NCBI GenBank assembly: GCA_019245115.1
Contig: JAFARZ010000375.1
Span: 1-45,778, forward strand
DNA length: 45,778 nucleotides
Reading direction: 5' to 3'
From: Streptosporangiaceae bacterium
GTDB taxonomy: Bacteria; Actinomycetota; Actinomycetes; Streptosporangiales; Streptosporangiaceae
Part shown: in pieces, positions 39,578-45,778 of the stretch
Layout of the letters: each line of letters starts with the position of its first letter
Numbering within the stretch: the stretch's first letter is position 1
Program-made: the position numbers and the translations under genes
Notes under the pieces: generated by a model
Seen by the model: only the letters and a program-made list of their open reading frames with translations
Told to the model about the DNA's origin: nothing
The model's database searches: none

Positions 39578-40393
39578 CTAGGCGTCGCGCCTGCTGAAGG
39601 CCAGCGCGCCGACGACGAGCAGGATCACCACGTAGCCAGCGAACACCGCGAGCTCGCCCCAGGCGGAGAACAGATGCGGGTTGCTGTTCCCGATCCGGGT
39701 GCCGGTGACCGCGTTGACGACGTCCCCGCCCGGTAGCCACCGCACCACGTCCGCGTACCAGGCGCTCGGCAGCGCCTTGGCCAGCTCCGGCACCAGGAAC
39801 AGCACGCCGAAGGCGGTGGTCATCGCTCCCGCGGTACTCCGCAGGATCGCCCCCAGCCCGAAGACCAGCAGAGCAGAGAGAACGACGTATGTCGCACTGC
39901 CCAGTACGGCGCGAAGGACGTCTGGCTGGGAAAGCGTCGCGGCGACGTGCGTGCCGCGCAGCAGGTACTGCCCGGCGGAGAACGAGATGAAGCTCGTCAC
40001 GACCGCGACGACCAGGGTCACCGCGGTCAGCACCGCGGCCTTGGCCGCGTACAGCGCGCCGCGCCTCGGCATCACCGCCAGCGACGTGCGGATCATGCCC
40101 GTGGAGTACTCGGACGTGATGGTGAGCGCACCGAGGACCACGACGACGAGCTGGCCCAGCTCGGCCAGGCCGACGATGCTCGACTGGGTGGGGTCGAAGC
40201 CCAGCCGGTCCTGCGCCGCCATCTGCGGCCAGTGCGAGGCCTCGCCCGCGCAGTCCGCGATGGCCCACGCGACGCCGGCCACCACGAGCAGGAACAGCGT
40301 CCAGTAGGTGGAGCGCACCGAGCGGAGTTTGGTCAGCTCCGATCGCAGCGTGCCCGCGACGCTGGCTCGGGGGTTCATTGCTAGTACTGCCAT
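39578..40393 (-). CDS. ABC-2 type permease (ABC transporter subunit)
   Basis: 271 residues, six hydrophobic segments. LRSELTKLRSVRSTYWTLFL is the cytoplasmic 'E..Kl.s.rst' start typical of ABC-2 permeases with separate ATPases. GALTITSEYSTGMIRTSLAV followed by MPRRGALYAAKA is the loop conserved in these transporters. A single nucleotide separates it from the ATP-binding gene upstream. The kinase begins 28 nt after its stop. Confidence 0.9.
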   Translation of the reverse strand: MAVLAMNPRASVAGTLRSELTKLRSVRSTYWTLFLLVVAGVAWAIADCAGEASHWPQMAAQDRLGFDPTQSSIVGLAELGQLVVVVLGALTITSEYSTGMIRTSLAVMPRRGALYAAKAAVLTAVTLVVAVVTSFISFSAGQYLLRGTHVAATLSQPDVLRAVLGSATYVVLSALLVFGLGAILRSTAGAMTTAFGVLFLVPELAKALPSAWYADVVRWLPGGDVVNAVTGTRIGNSNPHLFSAWGELAVFAGYVVILLVVGALAFSRRDA

Positions 40394-40394
40394 G

Positions 40395-41318
40395 TCAGGC
40401 TCCTGTCCGTGCGCGATACTCGACGCTGTCCGCGGTCAGCTCCATGAAGGCCTGCTCCAGCGAGGCCCGGGACGGCGACACATGGTGCAAGCGGATGCCA
40501 TTGGCGAAGGCGATGTCACCGATCCGCTCCTCGGTGAGCCCGCTTATCTCCAGCTCGACCGCGCCTTGCGGGCCCGTCGCGCGAGCTACCTGGCCGCCCG
40601 CCGCCGCGGCGGCTCGGGCCATCGCGTCCGGCTCGGGCGTGCGCACCAGCACCGTGTGGCCGGAGCTGCGCGCGATGAACTCGGCCATGCCGCAGTCCGC
40701 GATGAGCCGGCCGCGGCCGATCACGATCAGGTGGTCCGCGGTGTTCTCCATTTCCGACATCAGGTGGCTGGACACGAACACCGTGCGCCCCTGCGCGGCC
40801 AGTGACCTCATGAGGGTGCGGATCCACCGGATGCCCTCGGGATCAAGGCCGTTGACGGGCTCGTCGAACATGAGGATTCCCGGGTCGCCCAGCAGCGCCC
40901 CCGCGATGCCAAGCCGCTGGCTCATCCCGAGTGAGAATCCCCTGGACCGTTTCCTGCCGGTATCGGCGAGCCCGACGATGCCGAGCACCTCGTCCACCCT
41001 GCGCCGCGGGATGCCGTTGGTCTCGGCCAGGCACAGCAGGTGGTTGCGGGCGCTGCGGCCGCCGTGGACGGCCCTGGCGTCCAGCAGCGCGCCGACGTCA
41101 CACATCGGAGTGAGTGATTGCCGGTGCGGCTTGCCGTTTACGGTTACCGTCCCCGCGCTGGGACGGTCCAGGCCGAGGATCAGCCGCATCGTCGTTGTCT
41201 TGCCGGCGCCGTTCGGACCGAGAAACCCGGTCACGACGCCGGGCCGGATCGTGAAGCTGAGGTCGTTTACCGCGGCAGTGGTTCCGTACCGTTTGGTGAG
41301 TCCGCGCGCTTCTATCAT
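40395..41318 (-). CDS. ABC transporter ATP-binding protein
   Basis: 307 residues from ATG 41318 (a longer frame to 41363 is possible). Walker A GPNGAGKTT, signature SLGMSQRLGIAGALLGDPGI, Walker B LMFDEPVNGLDPEG, H-loop VFVSSHLMSEMENTADHLIV. C-terminal part EERIGDIAFANGIRLHHVSP with SLEQAFMELT is that of exporters with a CcmA-like ATPase. With the permease below and the two-component system it resembles the self-protective transport operons in which a lipid- or drug-responsive kinase controls its own transporter. First gene of this operon. Confidence 0.93.
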   Translation of the reverse strand: MIEARGLTKRYGTTAAVNDLSFTIRPGVVTGFLGPNGAGKTTTMRLILGLDRPSAGTVTVNGKPHRQSLTPMCDVGALLDARAVHGGRSARNHLLCLAETNGIPRRRVDEVLGIVGLADTGRKRSRGFSLGMSQRLGIAGALLGDPGILMFDEPVNGLDPEGIRWIRTLMRSLAAQGRTVFVSSHLMSEMENTADHLIVIGRGRLIADCGMAEFIARSSGHTVLVRTPEPDAMARAAAAAGGQVARATGPQGAVELEISGLTEERIGDIAFANGIRLHHVSPSRASLEQAFMELTADSVEYRARTGA

Positions 41319-41467
41319 GGCGTTGACGCTACGGAAGTCACGCTCCGCGCGGCAGCAGGCCACTACCCAACTTCATCTGGGTGTTTCCACCCATGCCCCA
41401 CCCGCCACCTCGCCCCACGGCCCCCCGCGCGGAGGCGACCGGATCAAGTTCGTCGCCGGGCGCTGAG

Positions 41468-43735
41468 TTACCGCAGCCTGATGACGCAGGCGGTGGGGGT
41501 ACGGGGCAGGGAAACAGCGAGGGTACCGCTGGCGGCGTCCCAGGCGATGTCCGTCGCGTTCGCGTCCGGGTACAGCACGGCCGGGGTCACCGGCCGGCCG
41601 CGCAGGTGCGGAACGGGCAGCGACACCTCGCTGAATTGGCCTGGGCCTCCGGCCGCGGCGGCGGGATCGCCCGCGTCGAGAGCCCCGCCGAGAGCCCCGC
41701 CGGGAGCCCCGTCAAGAGCCCCGTCGATCGGGCCGCGGTGCCACACGGTGAGATAGCTCGCGGCCGGCGCCCGCATGCCAAGCGCGATCCAGGAGCCGGT
41801 CCAGCGCGGCAGGCCGAGCGGCCAGAACGGCACCGCTATGGCGAGGTCCGGGCGGATCTCCTGGTACACGCGGACCGCCCTCGCGACCAGTTCGCGCTGG
41901 TGTTGGTCCATCTGGTCGAGGTGCCCGGACAGCTGGACCCGCCCGAGCAGCGCGCCGCACAGCGTGAACGCGATCTCGTCGTCGGTGAACGAAGGCTGCG
42001 GGTACGCCCACACCCCGGCCTGCTCCGGCGTCATGGCGGTCGCGGCCGCCGCCGCGATCGGCGGATAGCGCAGGTAGTCCTGCTGATCGCTGGTCGACTG
42101 GATATGCAGCCGGGCCAGCAGCGCGTAGTCGATCCGCATGCCGCCCGACGAGCAGTTCTCGACGACCAGGCCCGGGTGCCGGTCGAGCACGCCGTCCAGC
42201 CAGTCGAGGTGCGCGCGATTGACCGCCAGCAGCCCGGCGCCGGGGGCAAGGCGGCCGGAGTCCGGCCCGGGGCACACCGAGATGTTGTAGTCGAACTTCA
42301 GGTAGCCGACGCCGAGATCGTCCACCACGAAATCCACCACCTCGTCCAGGTGCTTGATCGCCGCGGGATGCCGCAGGTCGAGGTGGTAGCGGCCGTGTTC
42401 GGCCACCAGGCGGCCCTCGCGTGACAGGAACGCCTCGGGCGGCAGCTGGTGCACGACCGGGCTGTTCACGCCCACGACTTCGGGTTCCAGCCACAGGCCA
42501 GGGATCATGCCCGCGGCTGTGATGTGGTCGAAGACTTCGGTTATGCCGTTCGGGAACCGGCTCGCCGCGGGCTTCCACGCGCCGACCGTGTCCCACCAGC
42601 CCTGATCGATGTCCGCGTACCATCCCGAATCAACACAGAAGTACTCCGCACCGGCCTCCGCGGCCGCCGTGATCAGCGGCAGCAGTCGCTCTGTGGTGGG
42701 ATTGCCCATCAGCGTGTTCATGTAGTCGTTGAAGATCACGGGCAGGTCCCGGTGATCCGGATGCGGGCGGCGGATCGCGCGCCGGACGGCGGTCAGCCCG
42801 GCCACGGCGCCTTCGAATCCGGTGTCGCTGACCACCACGGCGACCGGCACCGTGGTGAACGTGTCACCGGGCGCCAGGGTGACGCGCCAATGATGTTCGG
42901 CTTCGACCGGACCGAGCAAGGCCAGGTAGGCACCGGTCGCCGAGCCCCTCGGAGCATGCCGGCCGCCCAGGAGACTGGGGTCCGCCACGCCGCGGTGGGT
43001 GCACTCCCCCACCTGCCAGTGCCATGCGCCGTTGTGCTCCATCTGCCAGGCCCAGGCATGACCGGTGCGGCGGCTGACCACCGCCCCCATCGGCAGATAC
43101 GTCCCGGATGACCAGCTTCCTATGCTGGTCAGGCCGAACCGCCCACGCGGATCCGCACCGTGAACGCGCCGGTTGAGATCGGGCAGCGCGTCCCGGAGGC
43201 CTCGGCGCTGCCAGCGAGCCTCGGCCAGCCAGTCGTTCTCCGCCCACAGCACATCGAGGTCGGCGATGTCATCGGGCGCATCCCCGCTGGAGAGGCCGCC
43301 GCACAGGAACGAACTCACCGATTCGACGGTCACCGGGGCGTCGCCGGAGTTGGTCAGGCGAACCCAGGATCGCAGCGCGCCCGTCCCGGTGAGGACGGAG
43401 AAGAAGACCTCGGCACGCAGGCCGCTGACCGGATCGCCGAGGTCGACCCGCAGCTCATGCCAGGGCGCGGCGGCCCGCTCGTCGTGGCCGAGGTAGCGGA
43501 ACCGTCCCCCCGCCACGGACTCGCAGTAACGGCCGCCCGACCACGCCTTGCCCTCACCGGCCAGGATGACGTCAAGCAGCGGCAATGCCGCGTCGCCGGG
43601 TCCTTGACCGGGGCCGGCGGTCGCACCCGGCGCGCTCAGCCGGGTGATCCGCGCCATCCCGTCCTCGCCCACGCCGATACGGAAGTCCAGGGCGTCATCG
43701 GTGTGGTGAAGCGCCTGTGGAGTTGACGCGGCCAA
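41468..43735 (-). CDS. GH36 alpha-galactosidase
   Basis: 755 residues of glycoside hydrolase family 36. EYFCVDSGWYADIDQGWWDT, GMIPGLWLEPEVVGVNSPV, VGYLKFDYNISVCPG (nucleophile Asp in KxDYN) and VVENCSSGGMRIDYALLARL (acid/base Asp after CSSGGxR) are all present. N-terminal beta-supersandwich from residue ~20 to 330. Start: TTG at 43735 is proposed because AAGGAGG lies 5 nt upstream; the GTG at 43792 lies in a palindromic repeat. It hydrolyses alpha-1,6-galactosides such as melibiose or raffinose. A repeat-derived AAAGGPGQFSE insertion near the C-terminus (DNA 41631-41661) lies in a loop together with PGGALGGALDAG repeats. Divergent from a LacI repressor and sugar permease. Confidence 0.93.
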   Translation of the reverse strand: MAASTPQALHHTDDALDFRIGVGEDGMARITRLSAPGATAGPGQGPGDAALPLLDVILAGEGKAWSGGRYCESVAGGRFRYLGHDERAAAPWHELRVDLGDPVSGLRAEVFFSVLTGTGALRSWVRLTNSGDAPVTVESVSSFLCGGLSSGDAPDDIADLDVLWAENDWLAEARWQRRGLRDALPDLNRRVHGADPRGRFGLTSIGSWSSGTYLPMGAVVSRRTGHAWAWQMEHNGAWHWQVGECTHRGVADPSLLGGRHAPRGSATGAYLALLGPVEAEHHWRVTLAPGDTFTTVPVAVVVSDTGFEGAVAGLTAVRRAIRRPHPDHRDLPVIFNDYMNTLMGNPTTERLLPLITAAAEAGAEYFCVDSGWYADIDQGWWDTVGAWKPAASRFPNGITEVFDHITAAGMIPGLWLEPEVVGVNSPVVHQLPPEAFLSREGRLVAEHGRYHLDLRHPAAIKHLDEVVDFVVDDLGVGYLKFDYNISVCPGPDSGRLAPGAGLLAVNRAHLDWLDGVLDRHPGLVVENCSSGGMRIDYALLARLHIQSTSDQQDYLRYPPIAAAAATAMTPEQAGVWAYPQPSFTDDEIAFTLCGALLGRVQLSGHLDQMDQHQRELVARAVRVYQEIRPDLAIAVPFWPLGLPRWTGSWIALGMRAPAASYLTVWHRGPIDGALDGAPGGALGGALDAGDPAAAAGGPGQFSEVSLPVPHLRGRPVTPAVLYPDANATDIAWDAASGTLAVSLPRTPTACVIRLR
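41631..41661. repeat. Coding-embedded 28-bp repeat, copy 3
   Basis: CTGAATTGG then CCTGGGCCTCCGGCCGCGG inside the alpha-galactosidase gene, on the strand opposite to the gene, so the protein reads AAAGGPGQFSE. Same sequence as the copies in the LLM and LacI genes. Confidence 0.8.
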
Positions 43736-43772
43736 GTACCCCTCCTTGGTGCGATGCCGGTATCCGGCGACG

Positions 43773-43826
43773 CGGATGATTGTGGCAGCCACCCGGTTAC
43801 AACCGGGTCATTGTCACATCCATCCG
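43773..43826. repeat. Imperfect palindrome, dispersed family copy 2
   Basis: Left arm CGGATGATTGTGGCAGCCAC-CCGGTT and right arm AACCGGGTCATTGTCACATC-CATCCG, centre AC. The arms match the copy at 49-102 closely but differ from each other at about six of 26 positions, showing decay. It lies in the alpha-galactosidase/LacI spacer, 38 bp upstream of the galactosidase start, where it may affect transcription. Confidence 0.75.
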
Positions 43827-43881
43827 CCGCATCCACCGGGCGCCGGCGTTTCGATGATGTGAAATCGTGGTTTCTCATGGC

Positions 43882-43936
43882 TTGACATTGAGAAATGTGA
43901 CCGGTCACAATCCTGGCATGGTTGTGACCGGTCACA
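43882..43936 (+). promoter_or_regulatory. LacI-type promoter with twin TGTGACCGGTCACA operators
   Basis: TTGACA (43882-43887) and a weak CACAAT -10 (43906-43911) at 18-nt spacing predict a start at about 43918, the ATG itself, so the lacI mRNA is probably leaderless. TGTGACCGGTCACA occurs at 43896-43909 (over the -10) and again at 43923-43936 (codons 2-7 of the repressor gene), 27 bp apart. Perfect 14-bp palindromes with central CCGG are typical LacI-family sites. The same pair is well placed to control the divergent galactosidase gene. Confidence 0.75.
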
Positions 43937-45102
43937 CAAGTGCTGACCAGCCTGATCCTGCTGACCTCGGCCCAGCGGCGGAGGGGGCTGGATCGGCCTG
44001 GGCCTCCGGCCGCGGTGCTGAATCGGCCTGGGCCTCCGGCCGCGGCGCGGCTTTCGCCGAGGCGGCTGTTCCCGGGCACCCCCAGCGAGCGGTCTCGATC
44101 CGTGACGTGGCGGCCGCGGCGGGGGTGTCGTACCAGACCGTCTCGCGGGTCATCAACGGCCACCCGAGCGTGAAGCAGTCCACCAGGGACGTGGTCCGCG
44201 CGGCCATCGAGAGCCTCGGTTTCCGGCCCAACCGGGCCGCCCGGGCACTGGCCGGCGGACCGGTCCAATCCGTCACGGTGCTGACCCCGGACACCAGCCT
44301 GTACGGCTCCAGCGCGGCACTGCAGGGCATCGAGGAGGCGGCCCGCGCCGCGGGTTTCGCGGTCGGCATCCGGGTCGTCGAGTCCGCGGAGCCCGCCGAG
44401 GTCAGCGACGCGGTGATGCGGGCCATCGAGCCCGGCGGCGCGCTGATCGTCATCGCCTACTACAAGGCCGGCGCGATGACCCTGGCCGCCATCCCGCCGC
44501 AGATACCCATGGCGGCGCTGGTCGAGACGCCAACCGGCGACGAAGGCGAGGGCAAGCCCTGGGTCTGGCTCGATGACCGCAAAGCCGCGCTCGACGCCAC
44601 CCGTTACCTGCTGAGCCTGGGCCACCGCACCGTGCATTACGTCTCGATCCCGTACTCGAGCCGCGTCAGCCAGCGCCTGGAGGGCTGGCGCGACGCGCTC
44701 ACGGCCGCCAGCGCCCCCGTGCCGGAGCCGACCCGCGTGGGCTGGACTCCTCAGTCCGGTTACCTGGCGGGCCAGAAGCTGGCCGCGGACCCGCGGGTGA
44801 CCGCCGTCCTGTGCGGCAACGACGATCTCGCCCTCGGCGTCATGCGGGCCATGCACGAGGCGGGCCGGAGCATCCCGGAACAGGTCAGCGTGGTCGGGTT
44901 CGACGACGTCCCGGCGGCGAAATTCCTTACGCCGCCGCTCACCACGGTGCGGATGGACTTCACCGGGCTCGGCCGGGCCTGCTTCGCGCTGCTCCGCGGA
45001 CTGGTGGACGAGCGTGCCGCCGCGCCCAGACCGCCCTCGCCCAAACCCGAACTGATCATCAGGGAAAGCGCGGGCCCGCCACCAGGAACGGCAGTGGCAT
45101 GA
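43918..45102 (+). CDS. LacI-family transcriptional repressor
   Basis: 394 residues from ATG 43918. The HTH is VSIRDVAAAAGVSYQTVSRV-INGHPSV followed by a hinge helix RPNRAARALAGG, starting unusually late at residue ~59. The preceding segment is disordered and includes SAWASGRGAESAWASGRGAA, translated from two copies of the 28-bp repeat. The core domain runs SVTVLTPDTSLYGSSAALQG, TAVLCGNDDLALGVMRAMHE, and VSVVGFDDVPAAKFLTPPLT. The sugar-binding site probably accepts a galactoside inducer. It overlaps the permease start (ATGA). Both operators lie upstream of and within its 5' end, implying autorepression. Confidence 0.92.
   Translation: MVVTGHTSADQPDPADLGPAAEGAGSAWASGRGAESAWASGRGAAFAEAAVPGHPQRAVSIRDVAAAAGVSYQTVSRVINGHPSVKQSTRDVVRAAIESLGFRPNRAARALAGGPVQSVTVLTPDTSLYGSSAALQGIEEAARAAGFAVGIRVVESAEPAEVSDAVMRAIEPGGALIVIAYYKAGAMTLAAIPPQIPMAALVETPTGDEGEGKPWVWLDDRKAALDATRYLLSLGHRTVHYVSIPYSSRVSQRLEGWRDALTAASAPVPEPTRVGWTPQSGYLAGQKLAADPRVTAVLCGNDDLALGVMRAMHEAGRSIPEQVSVVGFDDVPAAKFLTPPLTTVRMDFTGLGRACFALLRGLVDERAAAPRPPSPKPELIIRESAGPPPGTAVA
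43987..44047. repeat. Coding-embedded 28-bp repeat, copies 4 and 5 in tandem
   Basis: Two adjacent copies, CTGGATCGG and CTGAATCGG each followed by CCTGGGCCTCCGGCCGCGG, in the N-terminal extension of the LacI gene. In this frame they encode SAWASGRGAE and SAWASGRGAA. Confidence 0.85.
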
Positions 45103-45778
45103 TGCGCACCGTTGCCCGGATCAAGCCTTCCGCGTCGTCCCGGCCCGTCGCACCGCAACTGAGCGGGAAGCGGACCTGGCGGCGCAAGCTTCGCAGCCTG
45201 GCCACCGCCATGCCGTTCATCCTGCCCAGCCTGGCTGGCGTGCTGCTGTTCCTGATCGTCCCGGTGATCATCGTCGGAATCCTCAGCTTCTTCCAGTGGA
45301 ACTTCCTGACCCCGCCGCACTGGGTGGGGTTCGCGAACTTCGGCAAGATGACCAGCGACTATCACGTGTTCCACGCACTGGAGACCACCGCCTTCTACGT
45401 GCTGTGGAACATCCCGATCCAGACGCTGCTCGCGCTGGGGCTGGCCATCCTGCTGAACCGGAACCTGCCCGCGATGGGCCTGTTCCGTGCCTTGTACGTG
45501 CTGCCGTACATGTCGACCCCGGTCGCGATGGCCGTGGTCTGGAGCTGGATGTTCAACGGCCAGTTCGGCCTCATCAACCATCTGCTGACGCTGGTCGGCA
45601 TCCACGGACCGGACTGGCTGGGCAGCACCACCACGGCGCTGCCGGTCGTCGCCATGGTGAGCAACTGGCAGTACGCCGGGTACAACATGCTGTTCTTCCT
45701 GGCCGGAATGCAGACGATCCCGCCGTCCCTGTACGAGGCCGCGAGCATCGACGGCGCGGGCCCGGTAAAGCGGTTCTT
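45099..45778 (+). CDS. Sugar ABC transporter permease, MalF-like (truncated by window end)
   Basis: 226 residues up to the window edge, no stop reached. Overlaps the LacI stop by 4 nt. LATAMPFILPSLAGVLLFLI is helix 1, WVGFANFGKMTSDYHVFHAL a family-typical loop, and LPAMGLFRALYVLPYMSTPV, AVVWSWMFNGQFGLINHLL further helices. Ends with PPSLYEAASIDGAGPVKRFF, the start of the EAA loop that docks the ATPase. It imports an oligosaccharide, most likely an alpha-galactoside. The second permease and solute-binding protein are expected beyond the end. Confidence 0.93.
   Translation, partial: MMRTVARIKPSASSRPVAPQLSGKRTWRRKLRSLATAMPFILPSLAGVLLFLIVPVIIVGILSFFQWNFLTPPHWVGFANFGKMTSDYHVFHALETTAFYVLWNIPIQTLLALGLAILLNRNLPAMGLFRALYVLPYMSTPVAMAVVWSWMFNGQFGLINHLLTLVGIHGPDWLGSTTTALPVVAMVSNWQYAGYNMLFFLAGMQTIPPSLYEAASIDGAGPVKRF

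Noticed and set aside
43636..44856. Minus-strand ORF over the LacI/galactosidase region
   Set aside because: It runs opposite the LacI gene and through a palindrome, with no recognisable domain.

Overview
The window is a high-GC actinobacterial chromosome segment. Codon use is strongly GC3-biased, many starts are GTG or TTG, some transcripts look leaderless, and the families present (DUF397, LCM-type methyltransferases, LLM oxidoreductases, DrrA-type ABC transporters, PadR, LacI) fit a soil-dwelling filamentous actinomycete. The genus cannot be resolved from the sequence alone.

Layout. 1-1650: gene-poor and repeat-rich, with an enoyl-CoA hydratase remnant and one small membrane protein. 1651-2964: secreted beta-propeller protein. 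2996-11004 (minus strand): an azole-forming RiPP (TOMM/LAP) cluster holding a YcaO cyclodehydratase, two E1-like/leader-binding proteins (one fused to a SagB-type dehydrogenase), a second SagB-type dehydrogenase, a sulfotransferase, two paralogous secreted 4-Cys proteins and a 50-residue Cys-rich precursor peptide (4816-4968). A hairpin follows the precursor, then a quinone oxidoreductase and an LCM-type O-methyltransferase. 11200-17345: DoxX, HSL-type esterase, a heparinase-like lipoprotein, Uma2, GNAT, an SDR and decayed acyl-CoA-metabolism genes. 18139-25244: ArsR-SRPBCC fusion, a PadR operon with a clear tandem operator, a beta-lactamase-like hydrolase, an LLM oxidoreductase, a secreted TAP-type peptidase and an FAD amine/amino-acid oxidase. 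25245-29950: small cytosolic proteins (YdeI/DUF1905, CBM48 protein, DUF1801, CaiB-type CoA transferase) separated by long repeat-bearing spacers. 29953-33552: permease, hydrolase and LLM oxidoreductase run. 33624-37452: AhpD-like protein divergent from an HTH / Clp-N / DrrAB-type ABC / hydrolase operon, with twin palindromic operators between. 37683-41318: ABC transporter plus two-component system operon. 41468-end: alpha-galactosidase divergent from a LacI repressor that overlaps a sugar ABC permease cut by the window edge.

The most notable system is the RiPP cluster. Its short precursor gene is easily missed, and its tailoring enzymes (sulfotransferase, possible carboxyl methyltransferase matching the C-terminal Leu) and the co-encoded secreted pair are not part of any LAP pathway I recognise. 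Two repeat families also stand out. One is an interspersed element of roughly 120-200 bp with a nested hairpin core, present in five copies and in four of them ending in a conserved MC(P/Q)LC start. The other is a roughly 28-bp repeat that sits inside three unrelated genes and is translated in different frames and strands.
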